Positions 44,015-51,642 of a DNA stretch of 64,000 bases are shown one piece after another (the stretch's first letter is position 1; each line of letters starts with the position of its first letter). The DNA is taken from assembly GCF_000420025.1 (NCBI RefSeq), contig NZ_ATUD01000003.1, forward strand, positions 1 through 64,000, read 5' to 3'. The DNA comes from Patulibacter americanus DSM 16676. GTDB lineage: Bacteria; Actinomycetota; Thermoleophilia; Solirubrobacterales; Solirubrobacteraceae. Position numbers and translations under genes: made by a program. The notes under the pieces are model-generated. The model was given only the letters and a program-made list of their open reading frames with translations, ran no database searches and was not told where the DNA came from.

Positions 44015-45142
44015 GTGCCACGCCGGCGTGCTCCGTACGCCCCGAAGGTCCTGGTCCCCATCCCCCGCACCCCCGCCCTGCCCCCGCTCTTGCGCATCCC
44101 CGCCCGCGGGGTCGCGGGAGCCGTCGCGCGGCGGGCCGTGGCGCCGGGAGTGCCGCGCGAGAACCGGCTGCTGCGGAGCTTCCGGGCGGTCGAGGCGTTC
44201 CCCGCCCTCCGGGAGTCGCGCGACGCGGTCGTCGCGGGCCTCGACGCGGGCGCCGACGACGCGGGGGCCATCGTCGCGGGCGTGGTCTCCGACGTCGGCC
44301 TCGCGATCCGCGTCCTGCGCGAGGCGGTCCGCGTCGCGGGTGCCGAGCCCGTCGCATCCGTCGCTGCCGCCGTCGACCGGCTCGACGCCGGGGCGCTGCG
44401 CACGATCTGCGCGACGGTTCCCATCTACGACGTGCTCGGGCCCCCGGGGCACTGGCACGACGCCCCGTACCGGTACCTCCGCCACGCCGTCGGGGTGCAG
44501 CGCGCGGTGCGCCACCTGACGGCGACCACGGCGCAGCCCGACCGCGAGGTCCTCGTCACTGCGGCGCTGCTGCACGACGTGGGCAAGCTCGTCCTGGCCG
44601 ACGCGGACGGTCGCCCCGGCGAGCCGTTCGCCGGGCGTCGTGCGGCCCAGGCGCGACACCCGTCCGGGGTCGACGACGCGGCCATCGGCGCCGTGCTGCT
44701 GCGCCGATGGGGACTGCCGCGCGCGATCTGGGAGCCGGTGGAGCGGCACGGCTCGGACGACACCGAGCCCCGCGTCGCGATCCTCCGCCTCGCCGACCTC
44801 GTCGCCCGGCACGACCGCGGCGACGGGGTCGCGCGTGCCACCCTGCTGCGCGCCGCCGGCTCCGCGGGGGTCGGGGAGGACGTGCTGCGGACGCTCCTCT
44901 ACGACCAGGCGGGCATCGTCGTGGTCCCGCCCGGCGGCACGCCGTGCCCGCTCACGCCGGCGGAGCTCGAAGCGCTGCGCGGGCTCTCGCGTGGGCTGCG
45001 CTACAAGGAGATCGCCGAGGAGCTCGGCGTGCAGCCGACCACGATCGGCTCGCACCTGCACAAGGTCTACGTCAAGACCGGCACGGCCGATCGGGCGCAG
45101 GCCGTCCTGCTGGCGACGGAACGCGGCTGGCTCGAGCACTGA
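44015..45142 (+). CDS. HDOD-domain protein with C-terminal LuxR-type helix-turn-helix
   Basis: About 375 residues. Residues about 45-270 form an HDOD-type helical domain with HAVGVQRAVRHL and LLHDVGKLVLAD (the HD pair of metal phosphohydrolases is present), and RWGLPRAIWEPVERHG. Residues about 305-370 are a LuxR/GerE helix-turn-helix (LTPAELEALRGLSRGL, KEIAEELGVQPTTIGSHLHKVYVKTG). A one-protein signal-to-transcription regulator, possibly of nucleotide second messengers, is inferred. It lies just upstream of the second TasA/SipW operon (190-base gap) in the same direction and may control it. Confidence 0.85.
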   Translation: MPRRRAPYAPKVLVPIPRTPALPPLLRIPARGVAGAVARRAVAPGVPRENRLLRSFRAVEAFPALRESRDAVVAGLDAGADDAGAIVAGVVSDVGLAIRVLREAVRVAGAEPVASVAAAVDRLDAGALRTICATVPIYDVLGPPGHWHDAPYRYLRHAVGVQRAVRHLTATTAQPDREVLVTAALLHDVGKLVLADADGRPGEPFAGRRAAQARHPSGVDDAAIGAVLLRRWGLPRAIWEPVERHGSDDTEPRVAILRLADLVARHDRGDGVARATLLRAAGSAGVGEDVLRTLLYDQAGIVVVPPGGTPCPLTPAELEALRGLSRGLRYKEIAEELGVQPTTIGSHLHKVYVKTGTADRAQAVLLATERGWLEH

Positions 45143-45246
45143 GCGGACGCCTGCGCCGCGGCGGGCGGCCCTCCGCCCGCCGGCGGACGTGGATGGATGC
45201 ATGAGATCGACTCCGGGACCTCGCCCGACCCGGCCGGACGGTCGAC

Positions 45247-45278
45247 ACCACCCGTAGAAGGGACCGGCGACGGGTGGT
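45247..45278. promoter_or_regulatory. Long inverted repeat before the second TasA/SipW operon
   Basis: ACCACCCGT (45247-45255) and ACGGGTGGT (45270-45278) are perfect complements, 14 bases apart, extended outward by TCGA with one bulged base. It lies 57-88 bases before the first fibre gene, directly followed by CGATAC. It could be a regulator site with half-sites three helical turns wide or an RNA hairpin in the leader. Confidence 0.6.
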
Positions 45279-45334
45279 CGATACGACCGCCGCGCGGGCC
45301 CCTCATGGGCCCCACGGCCCGGGGAGGAGCACGC

Positions 45335-45928
45335 GTGCGGAAGAGCGAGAAGATCCTCTCGTCGGTCCTGGTGGTCGGCGTCCTCGTCGGTGCCACGTCG
45401 TTCGGGGTGTACGGCGCGTTCAGCGCGACCACCCAGAACGCGGGCAACGAGATCAGCACCGGCACCGTCCAGTTCACGGACAACGACGCCGGCGCTGCGC
45501 TCTACAACCTGACCGCGGCCAAGCCCGGCTCGTCCGTGAGCCGCTGCATCAAGACGACCTACACGGGCACGCTGCCCTCGGCCGTCCGCCTGCGGACGTC
45601 CGCCGCCAGCCCCGGCTCGCTGGCGCAGTACATCGACGTGAAGATCACGCAGGGCACGTCGACCTCCACCACGTTCCCGGACTGCGCGGGCTTCACCGCC
45701 GCCGCCACCGGGGGCACCCTCTTCACCGGCACGCTCGCGGCGTTCGGGGCCACCCACGCCTCGTACGCCACCGGCATCGCCACGGCACCCGCCGGCCAGA
45801 CCACCTGGTCCACCGGCACGAGCGTCGTCTACAAGATCGACGCCACCCTCCAGACCACCACCCCGGAGAGCGGTCAGGGGTCGTCCTCGGGCGTCCACGA
45901 CTTCGTCTGGGAAGCGAGGAACAACTAG
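45335..45928 (+). CDS. TasA/CalY-like exported fibre subunit (operon gene 1)
   Basis: 197-residue SipW-dependent type protein: basic start MRKSEKIL, hydrophobic segment (about 8-25), and the diagnostic YGAFSATTQNAGNEISTGTV after it. The body contains two cysteines (RCIKTTY and FPDCAGF) that may form a disulfide. A strong GGGGAGGAG ribosome site 5 bases before GTG 45335 sets the start; longer ATG starts at 45197 and 45305 would bury the signal peptide. First gene of a tight six-gene operon (all gaps 8 bases or less). The next gene is its close paralogue. Confidence 0.93.
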   Translation: MRKSEKILSSVLVVGVLVGATSFGVYGAFSATTQNAGNEISTGTVQFTDNDAGAALYNLTAAKPGSSVSRCIKTTYTGTLPSAVRLRTSAASPGSLAQYIDVKITQGTSTSTTFPDCAGFTAAATGGTLFTGTLAAFGATHASYATGIATAPAGQTTWSTGTSVVYKIDATLQTTTPESGQGSSSGVHDFVWEARNN

Positions 45929-46531
45929 ATGTCCCGCATGCGCACCACCCGGTCCAGCAAGATCCTGGGCTCCGTCCTCGTCGTCGGGGTCCTCGGCTCC
46001 GTCTCCGCGGCCGGCGTCTTCGGCGCCTTCAGCGCCACGACCCAGAACTCCGGCAACGAGATCAGCACCGGCACCGTCGCCCTCGGCGACAACGACGCCG
46101 GCAGCGCGATGTTCCAGACCACGAACGCCGAGCCCGGCCAGACGTGGACGAAGTGCATCAAGGTCACCTACTCCGGCAGCCTCGAGGCCGACGTCAAGAG
46201 CTACCTGCGCAGCACGCCGGGCCCGCTCACGCCGTACCTCAGCCTCAAGCTCGAGCGCGGCACGCAGACCACGGGCACGTTCCCGGGCTGCGGCGACTTC
46301 ACGCCGGCGGCGACGGGCGGGGTGCTCTACGACGCGCCCTTCACGAACGCCGCGATGCCGCGTGACCCCGCGACGGCGATCGTCGAGGCACCCGTCGGCA
46401 AGGAGACGTGGGCCCAGGGCGACTCCGTCGCGCTGCGGATGACGATCGCGCTCGACGCGAACATGCCCGACATGGCCCAGGGCGCGACCACGGGCGACGC
46501 CACGGTCGTGTGGGAAGCCACGAACCACTAG
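45929..46531 (+). CDS. TasA/CalY-like exported fibre subunit (operon gene 2)
   Basis: 200-residue paralogue of the preceding protein, starting at the base after its stop. The hydrophobic segment (about 12-30) is followed by FGAFSATTQNSGNEISTGTV, nearly identical to gene 1. The matched cysteines (KCIKVTY and FPGCGDF) and the AxATGG...A shared spacing support a tandem duplication. Two different subunits may co-assemble, or one may cap or anchor the other, as TapA does for TasA in Bacillus; that is inference. Confidence 0.93.
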   Translation: MSRMRTTRSSKILGSVLVVGVLGSVSAAGVFGAFSATTQNSGNEISTGTVALGDNDAGSAMFQTTNAEPGQTWTKCIKVTYSGSLEADVKSYLRSTPGPLTPYLSLKLERGTQTTGTFPGCGDFTPAATGGVLYDAPFTNAAMPRDPATAIVEAPVGKETWAQGDSVALRMTIALDANMPDMAQGATTGDATVVWEATNH

Positions 46532-46537
46532 ACCGCG

Positions 46538-47077
46538 ATGGGGCCGGTGGCACGCATGAACCCGATCCGCACCCGGCTCGTCCACGCAGCCGGCGTCCTC
46601 CTGGGCGCCGGCCTCGCCGTCTTCCTGCTCGCGGGCGCCCGCCCGTCGGCGGACTACACGTCGCTGCCCGCACGCGTGAGCGTGACGGTCGGCCTGACGG
46701 GCGAGCTCGGCGTGACGCCGGCGCCGCCGAAGCCGGCCCTCGCCTCCCGCGGCATCCTGCCCGGGGCGACGCCCGCGCAGGCGGACGCGGCCGTGCGCAA
46801 CCAGACCGGCCAGGAGCTCACGGTCGGCTTCCGGGCCGAGGCCCCGGCCCGCGACCTCGACGGGCTGCTGCGGATCCGCCTCAGCGTGGACGGGCAGACG
46901 CTCGCGGACACGACCCTGCAGGGCCTGCGCGCCGGCACCCGGATCCCGCTGGCGCTGAACGCCGGCGTCGAGCGGACGGTGCGCGTCGAGCTCTGGATCC
47001 CCGGCTCGATCACCGCGGGCTACCAGGGCCGCACCGCCGCGGTCACCCTCACCCCCGTCGTCCGGATCGCGGGTTGA
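46538..47077 (+). CDS. Exported protein of the TasA/SipW operon, unknown family
   Basis: 179-residue protein with one hydrophobic N-terminal segment (about 17-35), then a beta-rich body: LPARVSVTVGLTGELGV, QTGQELTVGFRAEAPARDLDGLLRIRLSVDGQTL, and VRVELWIPGSITAGYQGRTAAVTLTPVV. The C-terminal part resembles an assembly or anchoring accessory of SipW cargo proteins. It starts seven bases after the previous stop and is followed immediately by the peptidase gene. No enzymatic motif. I infer a minor fibre component. Confidence 0.8.
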   Translation: MGPVARMNPIRTRLVHAAGVLLGAGLAVFLLAGARPSADYTSLPARVSVTVGLTGELGVTPAPPKPALASRGILPGATPAQADAAVRNQTGQELTVGFRAEAPARDLDGLLRIRLSVDGQTLADTTLQGLRAGTRIPLALNAGVERTVRVELWIPGSITAGYQGRTAAVTLTPVVRIAG

Positions 47078-47078
47078 C

Positions 47079-47600
47079 ATGGGGCTCCTGCGGCTCGCCG
47101 CCCACCTGCTCGGTGCCGTCGTCTGCGGGTTCGGGCTCGTCGTGCTCCTCGCGGCCACGGTCCCGAGCGCGTTCGGCGACCGCACCTTCGTGGTGCGGTC
47201 CGGCAGCATGACGCCGGCCATCCGGACGGGCGACATCGTCGCCGTCCGGGGCGTCCCGGCGCGGGCCGTCCGGGTCGGCGACATCGTCACGTTCGACAAC
47301 CGCGGCAAGTTCACCTCCCACCGCGTCCGCAGCATCGAGCCGCGCGGGAACCGGCTCGCCTTCGTCACCCAGGGCGACGCGAACACGGGTCAGGAGCACT
47401 GGCAGGTCGCCGCGAACGGCACCGTCGGTCGGGTCGTCGACCGCGTGCCGATGCTCGGCTTCGCCGTCGTCCAGGTCCGCTCCACCGCGGGCCAGCTCGG
47501 CCTGATCGTGCTCCCGGCCCTGCTGCTCGGGCTGCTCGTCCTCCGCCGCATCTGGCGCCGCGAGCCGACCCCGGAGGCGCCCGATGCGCTCGCGGTCTAA
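47079..47600 (+). CDS. SipW-type signal peptidase I (operon gene 4)
   Basis: 173-residue membrane peptidase. TM1 is about 5-28, then the catalytic box FVVRSGSMTPAIRTGDIV (Ser in SGSM), VGDIVTFDN, the His in KFTSHRV, and a C-terminal TM (about 142-160) before a basic tail. It lacks the Lys of ordinary signal peptidase I at this site, as in SipW. Expected to cleave the fibre subunits encoded beside it. The start overlaps the upstream stop region (one-base gap) and its 3' end overlaps the next gene by 17 bases. Confidence 0.92.
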   Translation: MGLLRLAAHLLGAVVCGFGLVVLLAATVPSAFGDRTFVVRSGSMTPAIRTGDIVAVRGVPARAVRVGDIVTFDNRGKFTSHRVRSIEPRGNRLAFVTQGDANTGQEHWQVAANGTVGRVVDRVPMLGFAVVQVRSTAGQLGLIVLPALLLGLLVLRRIWRREPTPEAPDALAV

Positions 47601-48564
47601 GGCGCTCGCCCTCGGGGCGGTGCTCGCCGGGTCCGTCGGGGTCTCCGCGGGCGTCGGCGTCGTATGGGGCGCCTTCGCCGCGCAGACCGCGAGCAACGGC
47701 AACGAGGTGCGCTCCGTGCCCGACTTCGTCGCGCCGCAGGCGAGCGGCTCGGTCGTCCAGAAGTCGACGGGCGGTGCCCCGGGCTTCGTGCGCTCCGGAG
47801 CGAGCTACCGGCTCCTGGCCGCCGTCGCCGACAGCGGACGGCCTTCGAGCGGCATCGCGTCGGTGACGGGGAGCATGACGGACGGCCCGTCGGGCGTCGT
47901 CCTGACGGCGGGCACCTACGCGCCGGTCGCAGGCCAGACCTACACCCACCGCTCGGCCGTCCAGGCGGTCGGCACGGCCTACGCGGGGACCTACACCTAC
48001 GCGTTGGCCCTGGCCGACGCCGCCGGAAACGCGCGCACGCAGACAGGCTTCTCCGTCATGGTCGACAACACGGCCCCGGTGCCGACGGGCATCGTCGCCA
48101 CGAACCACACCGGGGGGATCGTGGGGCACCCGGACCCGGGCGACACGGTGCGGTGGACCACGAGCGAACCGCTCGACGCGATCTCCCTCGTGGCGGGTTG
48201 GGAGGGGCTGGACACGACGAACGTGGTCGTCCGGCTCACCAATGGGAGCTCCGGCGGAAACGACTCCCTGGCCGTCTACAACGCGGCCAACACGGCAGCG
48301 CTGCCGCTGGGCACCGTCGACCTCGGCCGCACGGACTACACGACCTCCTCCCGCACGTTCGGGGCAGGAGGCACCCCGTCGACGCTGACGCTCACCGGCA
48401 ACGACGTGGTGCTGCAGCTCGGGGCCGCTTCGGGGAGCACCACGACCGCCGGCGGGACGGGCACGCTCCGCTGGACACCCGGACCGGGTGTCACCGACCG
48501 GGCTGGCAACGCCCTGGGCACCTCGACCTTCGCCGAGCCCGGCATCGCGGATCGGGACTTCTGA
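47584..48564 (+). CDS. Exported Ig-like protein (operon gene 5)
   Basis: 326-residue protein with an N-terminal segment (about 7-28) and SipW-cargo-like WGAFAAQTASNGNEVRSVPDFVAP. An Ig-like domain with ALADAAGNARTQTGFSVMVDNTAP follows, then a C-terminal module (VRWTTSEPLDAISLVAGW; LPLGTVDLGRTDY; LRWTPGPGVTDRAGNALG) homologous to that of the protein at 2364-3662. So each TasA/SipW locus carries one copy of this two-module surface protein. It overlaps the peptidase gene by 17 bases. Confidence 0.85.
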   Translation: MRSRSKALALGAVLAGSVGVSAGVGVVWGAFAAQTASNGNEVRSVPDFVAPQASGSVVQKSTGGAPGFVRSGASYRLLAAVADSGRPSSGIASVTGSMTDGPSGVVLTAGTYAPVAGQTYTHRSAVQAVGTAYAGTYTYALALADAAGNARTQTGFSVMVDNTAPVPTGIVATNHTGGIVGHPDPGDTVRWTTSEPLDAISLVAGWEGLDTTNVVVRLTNGSSGGNDSLAVYNAANTAALPLGTVDLGRTDYTTSSRTFGAGGTPSTLTLTGNDVVLQLGAASGSTTTAGGTGTLRWTPGPGVTDRAGNALGTSTFAEPGIADRDF

Positions 48565-48566
48565 CC

Positions 48567-49658
48567 GTGCCGCGCCGCCCGCTCTCCCGTGGTTCGACCG
48601 CTCTCGCCGGCGCGGCGGCCGGCTCGCTCTTCGCCGTGGCCGTGGCCGCCGGCGCCGTCGTCGTCGCCGGGCACTCGGACCCCGCCGGCGCCCCCCGCGC
48701 CGTGGCCCTTGCCGAGGGGTCGCTCTCCATCGCCGACTCCCGCGACGGCGCAGCGATCCTGACCACCGGCAGCCTGGCCCCCGGCCACGCGCTCGAGGGC
48801 ACGTTGACCATTCGCAACACGGGGACCATGCCCGGCGTGCTCGCGCTCTCGAGCACCGTGGCCGAGGCCCTCGGGACGCGCGATCGGAACCTCCTGGATG
48901 CCCTGAAGCTGCGGGTCACCGAAGTGACCGACACCGGCCCGGTCGTCGTGCACGACGGTGGGCTCGACGGGGTGGACGCGCCCGATCTGGGCGTGGTCTC
49001 GCCGGGCACCGGGCGCACGTACCGCTTCGTGGCCCGCCTACCCGCCGGCGACAACGCGAGGGACAACCGGATGCAGTCCGCGTCCGTGCGCCTGGCCTAC
49101 GCCTGGAGGCTCACGGAGGTCCCGGCGGACCCTGTCGACCCGCCCGTGACCGTGCCGGACCCCGTCGACCCACCCGTCACGGTGCCGAACCCCGTCGTGC
49201 CGCCCGTCACGCCCCCCGATCCCGGCGGCCCCCCGGCGGTGCCGGGCCCCGTCGTGCCGCCGGCGACACCGGCCCCGGTACCGGTACCCGTGCCGCCGGG
49301 CGCCGGCGCGACGACGCCGACGGATCCCTCGACCAAACCCGATGTTCCGGTCGTCCGGATGCTCACGCGTTCCGTCCGGCTGGACCGTCAGGGGCGGTTC
49401 GCCACCCGCATCTCCTGTGCCCGGGGCACGACGGGTTGCCGCGTGCGGGTCCGGATGCTGCGGGGTCCGCGCACGATCGCGTCGCGGACCGTGACGCTCC
49501 GCCCCGGACGCACGGTCCTGCTGCGGACGCGGGCGACGCCCGAGATGCTGCGGGCGCTCCGGCAGGGCCGCTCCGTGGTGGTCCGGATGACCTTCCGCGG
49601 CTCGAGTTCGACGCGGGCGCCGAAGACGGCACGGGTCGTCGTGCGGCCCGCCCGGTAG
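48567..49658 (+). CDS. Exported TasA-like protein with Pro-rich linker and C-terminal beta domain (operon gene 6)
   Basis: 363 residues. N-terminal anchor (about 12-33), then a TasA-like domain (about 45-185; EGSLSIADSRDG, PGHALEGTLTIRNTGTMPGVLAL, GTGRTYRFVARLP) resembling that of the first gene in the window. A Pro/Val linker with imperfect DPVDPPVTVP repeats (about 190-260) leads to a C-terminal beta domain with a Cys pair (ISCARGTTGCRVRVR). The linker and basic C-domain suggest wall attachment. GTG start 48567 lies three bases after the previous stop. A terminator follows. Confidence 0.85.
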   Translation: MPRRPLSRGSTALAGAAAGSLFAVAVAAGAVVVAGHSDPAGAPRAVALAEGSLSIADSRDGAAILTTGSLAPGHALEGTLTIRNTGTMPGVLALSSTVAEALGTRDRNLLDALKLRVTEVTDTGPVVVHDGGLDGVDAPDLGVVSPGTGRTYRFVARLPAGDNARDNRMQSASVRLAYAWRLTEVPADPVDPPVTVPDPVDPPVTVPNPVVPPVTPPDPGGPPAVPGPVVPPATPAPVPVPVPPGAGATTPTDPSTKPDVPVVRMLTRSVRLDRQGRFATRISCARGTTGCRVRVRMLRGPRTIASRTVTLRPGRTVLLRTRATPEMLRALRQGRSVVVRMTFRGSSSTRAPKTARVVVRPAR

Positions 49659-49671
49659 CGCCCGGACGCGC

Positions 49672-49699
49672 CCGGGGGGGTGTGGCGCGGTCCCCCCGG
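49672..49699. terminator. Bidirectional hairpin terminator after the fibre operon
   Basis: CCGGGGGG (49672-49679) pairs with CCCCCCGG (49692-49699) between the convergent fibre operon and cbiX-cbiO. Confidence 0.65.
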
Positions 49700-49702
49700 C
49701 CC

Positions 49703-51493
49703 CTACGCCGCGAGCGGGTTGAACCCGGCGGGCAGCTCGAGCCGGTGGGCGCGCATGAAGCCCTCGTCCGCCAGGATCTCGCGGGTCGGGCCGTCCGCGA
49801 CGATCTGGCCCTGGTCCATGACGATCGCGCGCGGGCAGAGCTCGAGCGCGTAGGGCAGGTCGTGGGTGACGAGGATCGTCGTGGTCGGCAGGCGACGGAT
49901 GACGTCGGCGAGCTCACGGCGGGCCGCCGGGTCGAGGTTCGACGACGGCTCGTCGAGGACCATCAGCTCGGGCTCCATCGCGAGGACGCCCGCCACCGCG
50001 GCACGGCGTCGCTGGCCGAGGGAGAGCTGGTGGGGGGCGATGTCGCGCAGCTCCTCCAGCCCGAACGTCTTCAACGCCTCGACGACGCGGGTCTCGAGAT
50101 CCGCCCCCGTCAGGCCGAGGTTCGCCGGGCCGAACGCCACGTCCGTGCCGACGGAGGGCATGAAGAGCTGGTCGTCGGGGTCCTGGAACACCACCCCGAC
50201 CTTCCGCCGCAGCTCGCGGGCGGTCTTCTTCGTCAGCTCCGTGCCTCCGATCCGCACGGACCCCTGCTGGGGCTGCAGAACGCCGTTGAGGTGGAGCAGC
50301 AGCGTGGTCTTGCCCGCGCCGTTCGGGCCGAGCAGCGCCACGCGCTCGCCGTCCCGGATCGTCAGGTGCACGCCGCCGAGGGCCTCGGAGCCGTCGGGGT
50401 AGGCGAAGTGCAGGTCGTCGATCCCGACCGCCACGGCCGCGTCGGGAGAGACGCCGCCGGGGCCGCCGATGGCGCCGGAGCGCACGCGGGAGCGGGTGCC
50501 GCCGCGGCCCTCCTCGGCCTCCGCCAGCACGAGCGCGGGGGCCTTCTGGGGGGCACGGGTGGTGCGGCGGTTGCGGCGCCGGCCGCCGGCCGGGCCGTCG
50601 CCGTGCGGGGTGAGCGAGATCGGCAGGCCGACCTTCTCGTCGTAGCCCGGCAGCGTGACGCGGTAGACGCAGAGGTCGCAGTTCATCCGCACGTCGCCCT
50701 GGAAGCCCTCGCGGTAGCGGTCCAGCGCGAGGCGGGCCAGGCGGCGGTCGGCGCCGAGGTGCGGGCCGCCGCGGACGGTCAGCTCGGGGTGCTCCTGCGC
50801 CCAGGCGGCGGCCTGGTCGTAGATCCGGTGCAGCAGCACGCCGGTGAAGAGGAAGAACGGGACGACGGCGATCGTCGTGGCGCCGAGCTTGCGGCAGCGC
50901 TCCAGGGCGTCGGGGACGCGCGGCTCGGCGACGGAGATCCACGCCGGCTCGACGATCGGCAGGCCGCGGCGGTCCGAGAGCAGGCGCGCGACCTTCGCCA
51001 GGTCGCCCGAGGCGTCCGGGTCACTCGACCCGCGGCCGACGAGCACCACGCCGGAGGTCTCGGCGGGGGCGTCGGCGAGGGTCGCGGCGATGCGGTCCTC
51101 CGCGACCTCGAGCACCCGCGGGTCGATGGAGAGGTCGCGCCCCATGTGGAACCGCACGCCGGGGTGGCGGATGCGCGCGCGGGCCAGCGTGGCGGGCCCG
51201 TCGTTCTTCAGGTGGCCCGCGGCGAGCAGGACGATCGGGACGGAGACGATCTCCGTGGCGCCGTCGGCGACAAGCCGGTCGATCGCGGCGTCGCCGGACG
51301 GCTCGGCGAGCTCGATGAAGCCGCCCGCGTGGTGCAGATCGGGGTCGATCTCGCCGACGAACCGGACGAGGTCCCAGAACTCCTCGACGTGGTCCGCGTC
51401 GCGCGAGCCGTGGCCGATCAGGACGAGGGACGGCCGGTCGGGGCTCGGTCGCCCCGCGGTGCCGGCACGGGCGTCTGTTCCGGCGAGGGCCAC
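49703..51493 (-). CDS. CbiX-CbiO fusion: cobaltochelatase joined to cobalt ECF transporter ATPase
   Basis: About 596 residues. Residues about 20-290 are CbiX (LVLIGHGSRDADHVEEFWDL; VLVGRGSSDPDASGDLAKVARLL; PFFLFTGVLLHRI), the sirohydrochlorin cobaltochelatase. MNCDLC is the MXCXXC cluster motif of long-form CbiX. A basic linker (about 300-345) leads to a complete CbiO-type ABC ATPase (about 355-596): Walker A LLGPNGAGKTT, Q-loop VFQDPDDQLF, signature LSLGQRRRAAVAG, Walker B LMVLDEPSSNLD, switch VTHDLP. The frame is uninterrupted. The fusion would place chelation and ATP-driven cobalt import on one polypeptide; this coupling is inference. CbiM is far away (36088-37002) and CbiQ is not in the window. 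The GTG start is uncertain. Confidence 0.92.
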   Translation of the reverse strand: MALAGTDARAGTAGRPSPDRPSLVLIGHGSRDADHVEEFWDLVRFVGEIDPDLHHAGGFIELAEPSGDAAIDRLVADGATEIVSVPIVLLAAGHLKNDGPATLARARIRHPGVRFHMGRDLSIDPRVLEVAEDRIAATLADAPAETSGVVLVGRGSSDPDASGDLAKVARLLSDRRGLPIVEPAWISVAEPRVPDALERCRKLGATTIAVVPFFLFTGVLLHRIYDQAAAWAQEHPELTVRGGPHLGADRRLARLALDRYREGFQGDVRMNCDLCVYRVTLPGYDEKVGLPISLTPHGDGPAGGRRRNRRTTRAPQKAPALVLAEAEEGRGGTRSRVRSGAIGGPGGVSPDAAVAVGIDDLHFAYPDGSEALGGVHLTIRDGERVALLGPNGAGKTTLLLHLNGVLQPQQGSVRIGGTELTKKTARELRRKVGVVFQDPDDQLFMPSVGTDVAFGPANLGLTGADLETRVVEALKTFGLEELRDIAPHQLSLGQRRRAAVAGVLAMEPELMVLDEPSSNLDPAARRELADVIRRLPTTTILVTHDLPYALELCPRAIVMDQGQIVADGPTREILADEGFMRAHRLELPAGFNPLAA

Positions 51494-51642
51494 CCCTCGA
51501 TGGTAGCCCCGGCTCCCGCGCGAGGGTGCGACGACCGGGGGTAGCGACGGGGTGGCGGCGGTCGCAGCGCCGGCGTCGGGGCCCGAGCGGCACGGGCTGG
51601 GCCCGCACCACCGCTCGACTTCGCGGGGTGCGGGGCCGGTCG

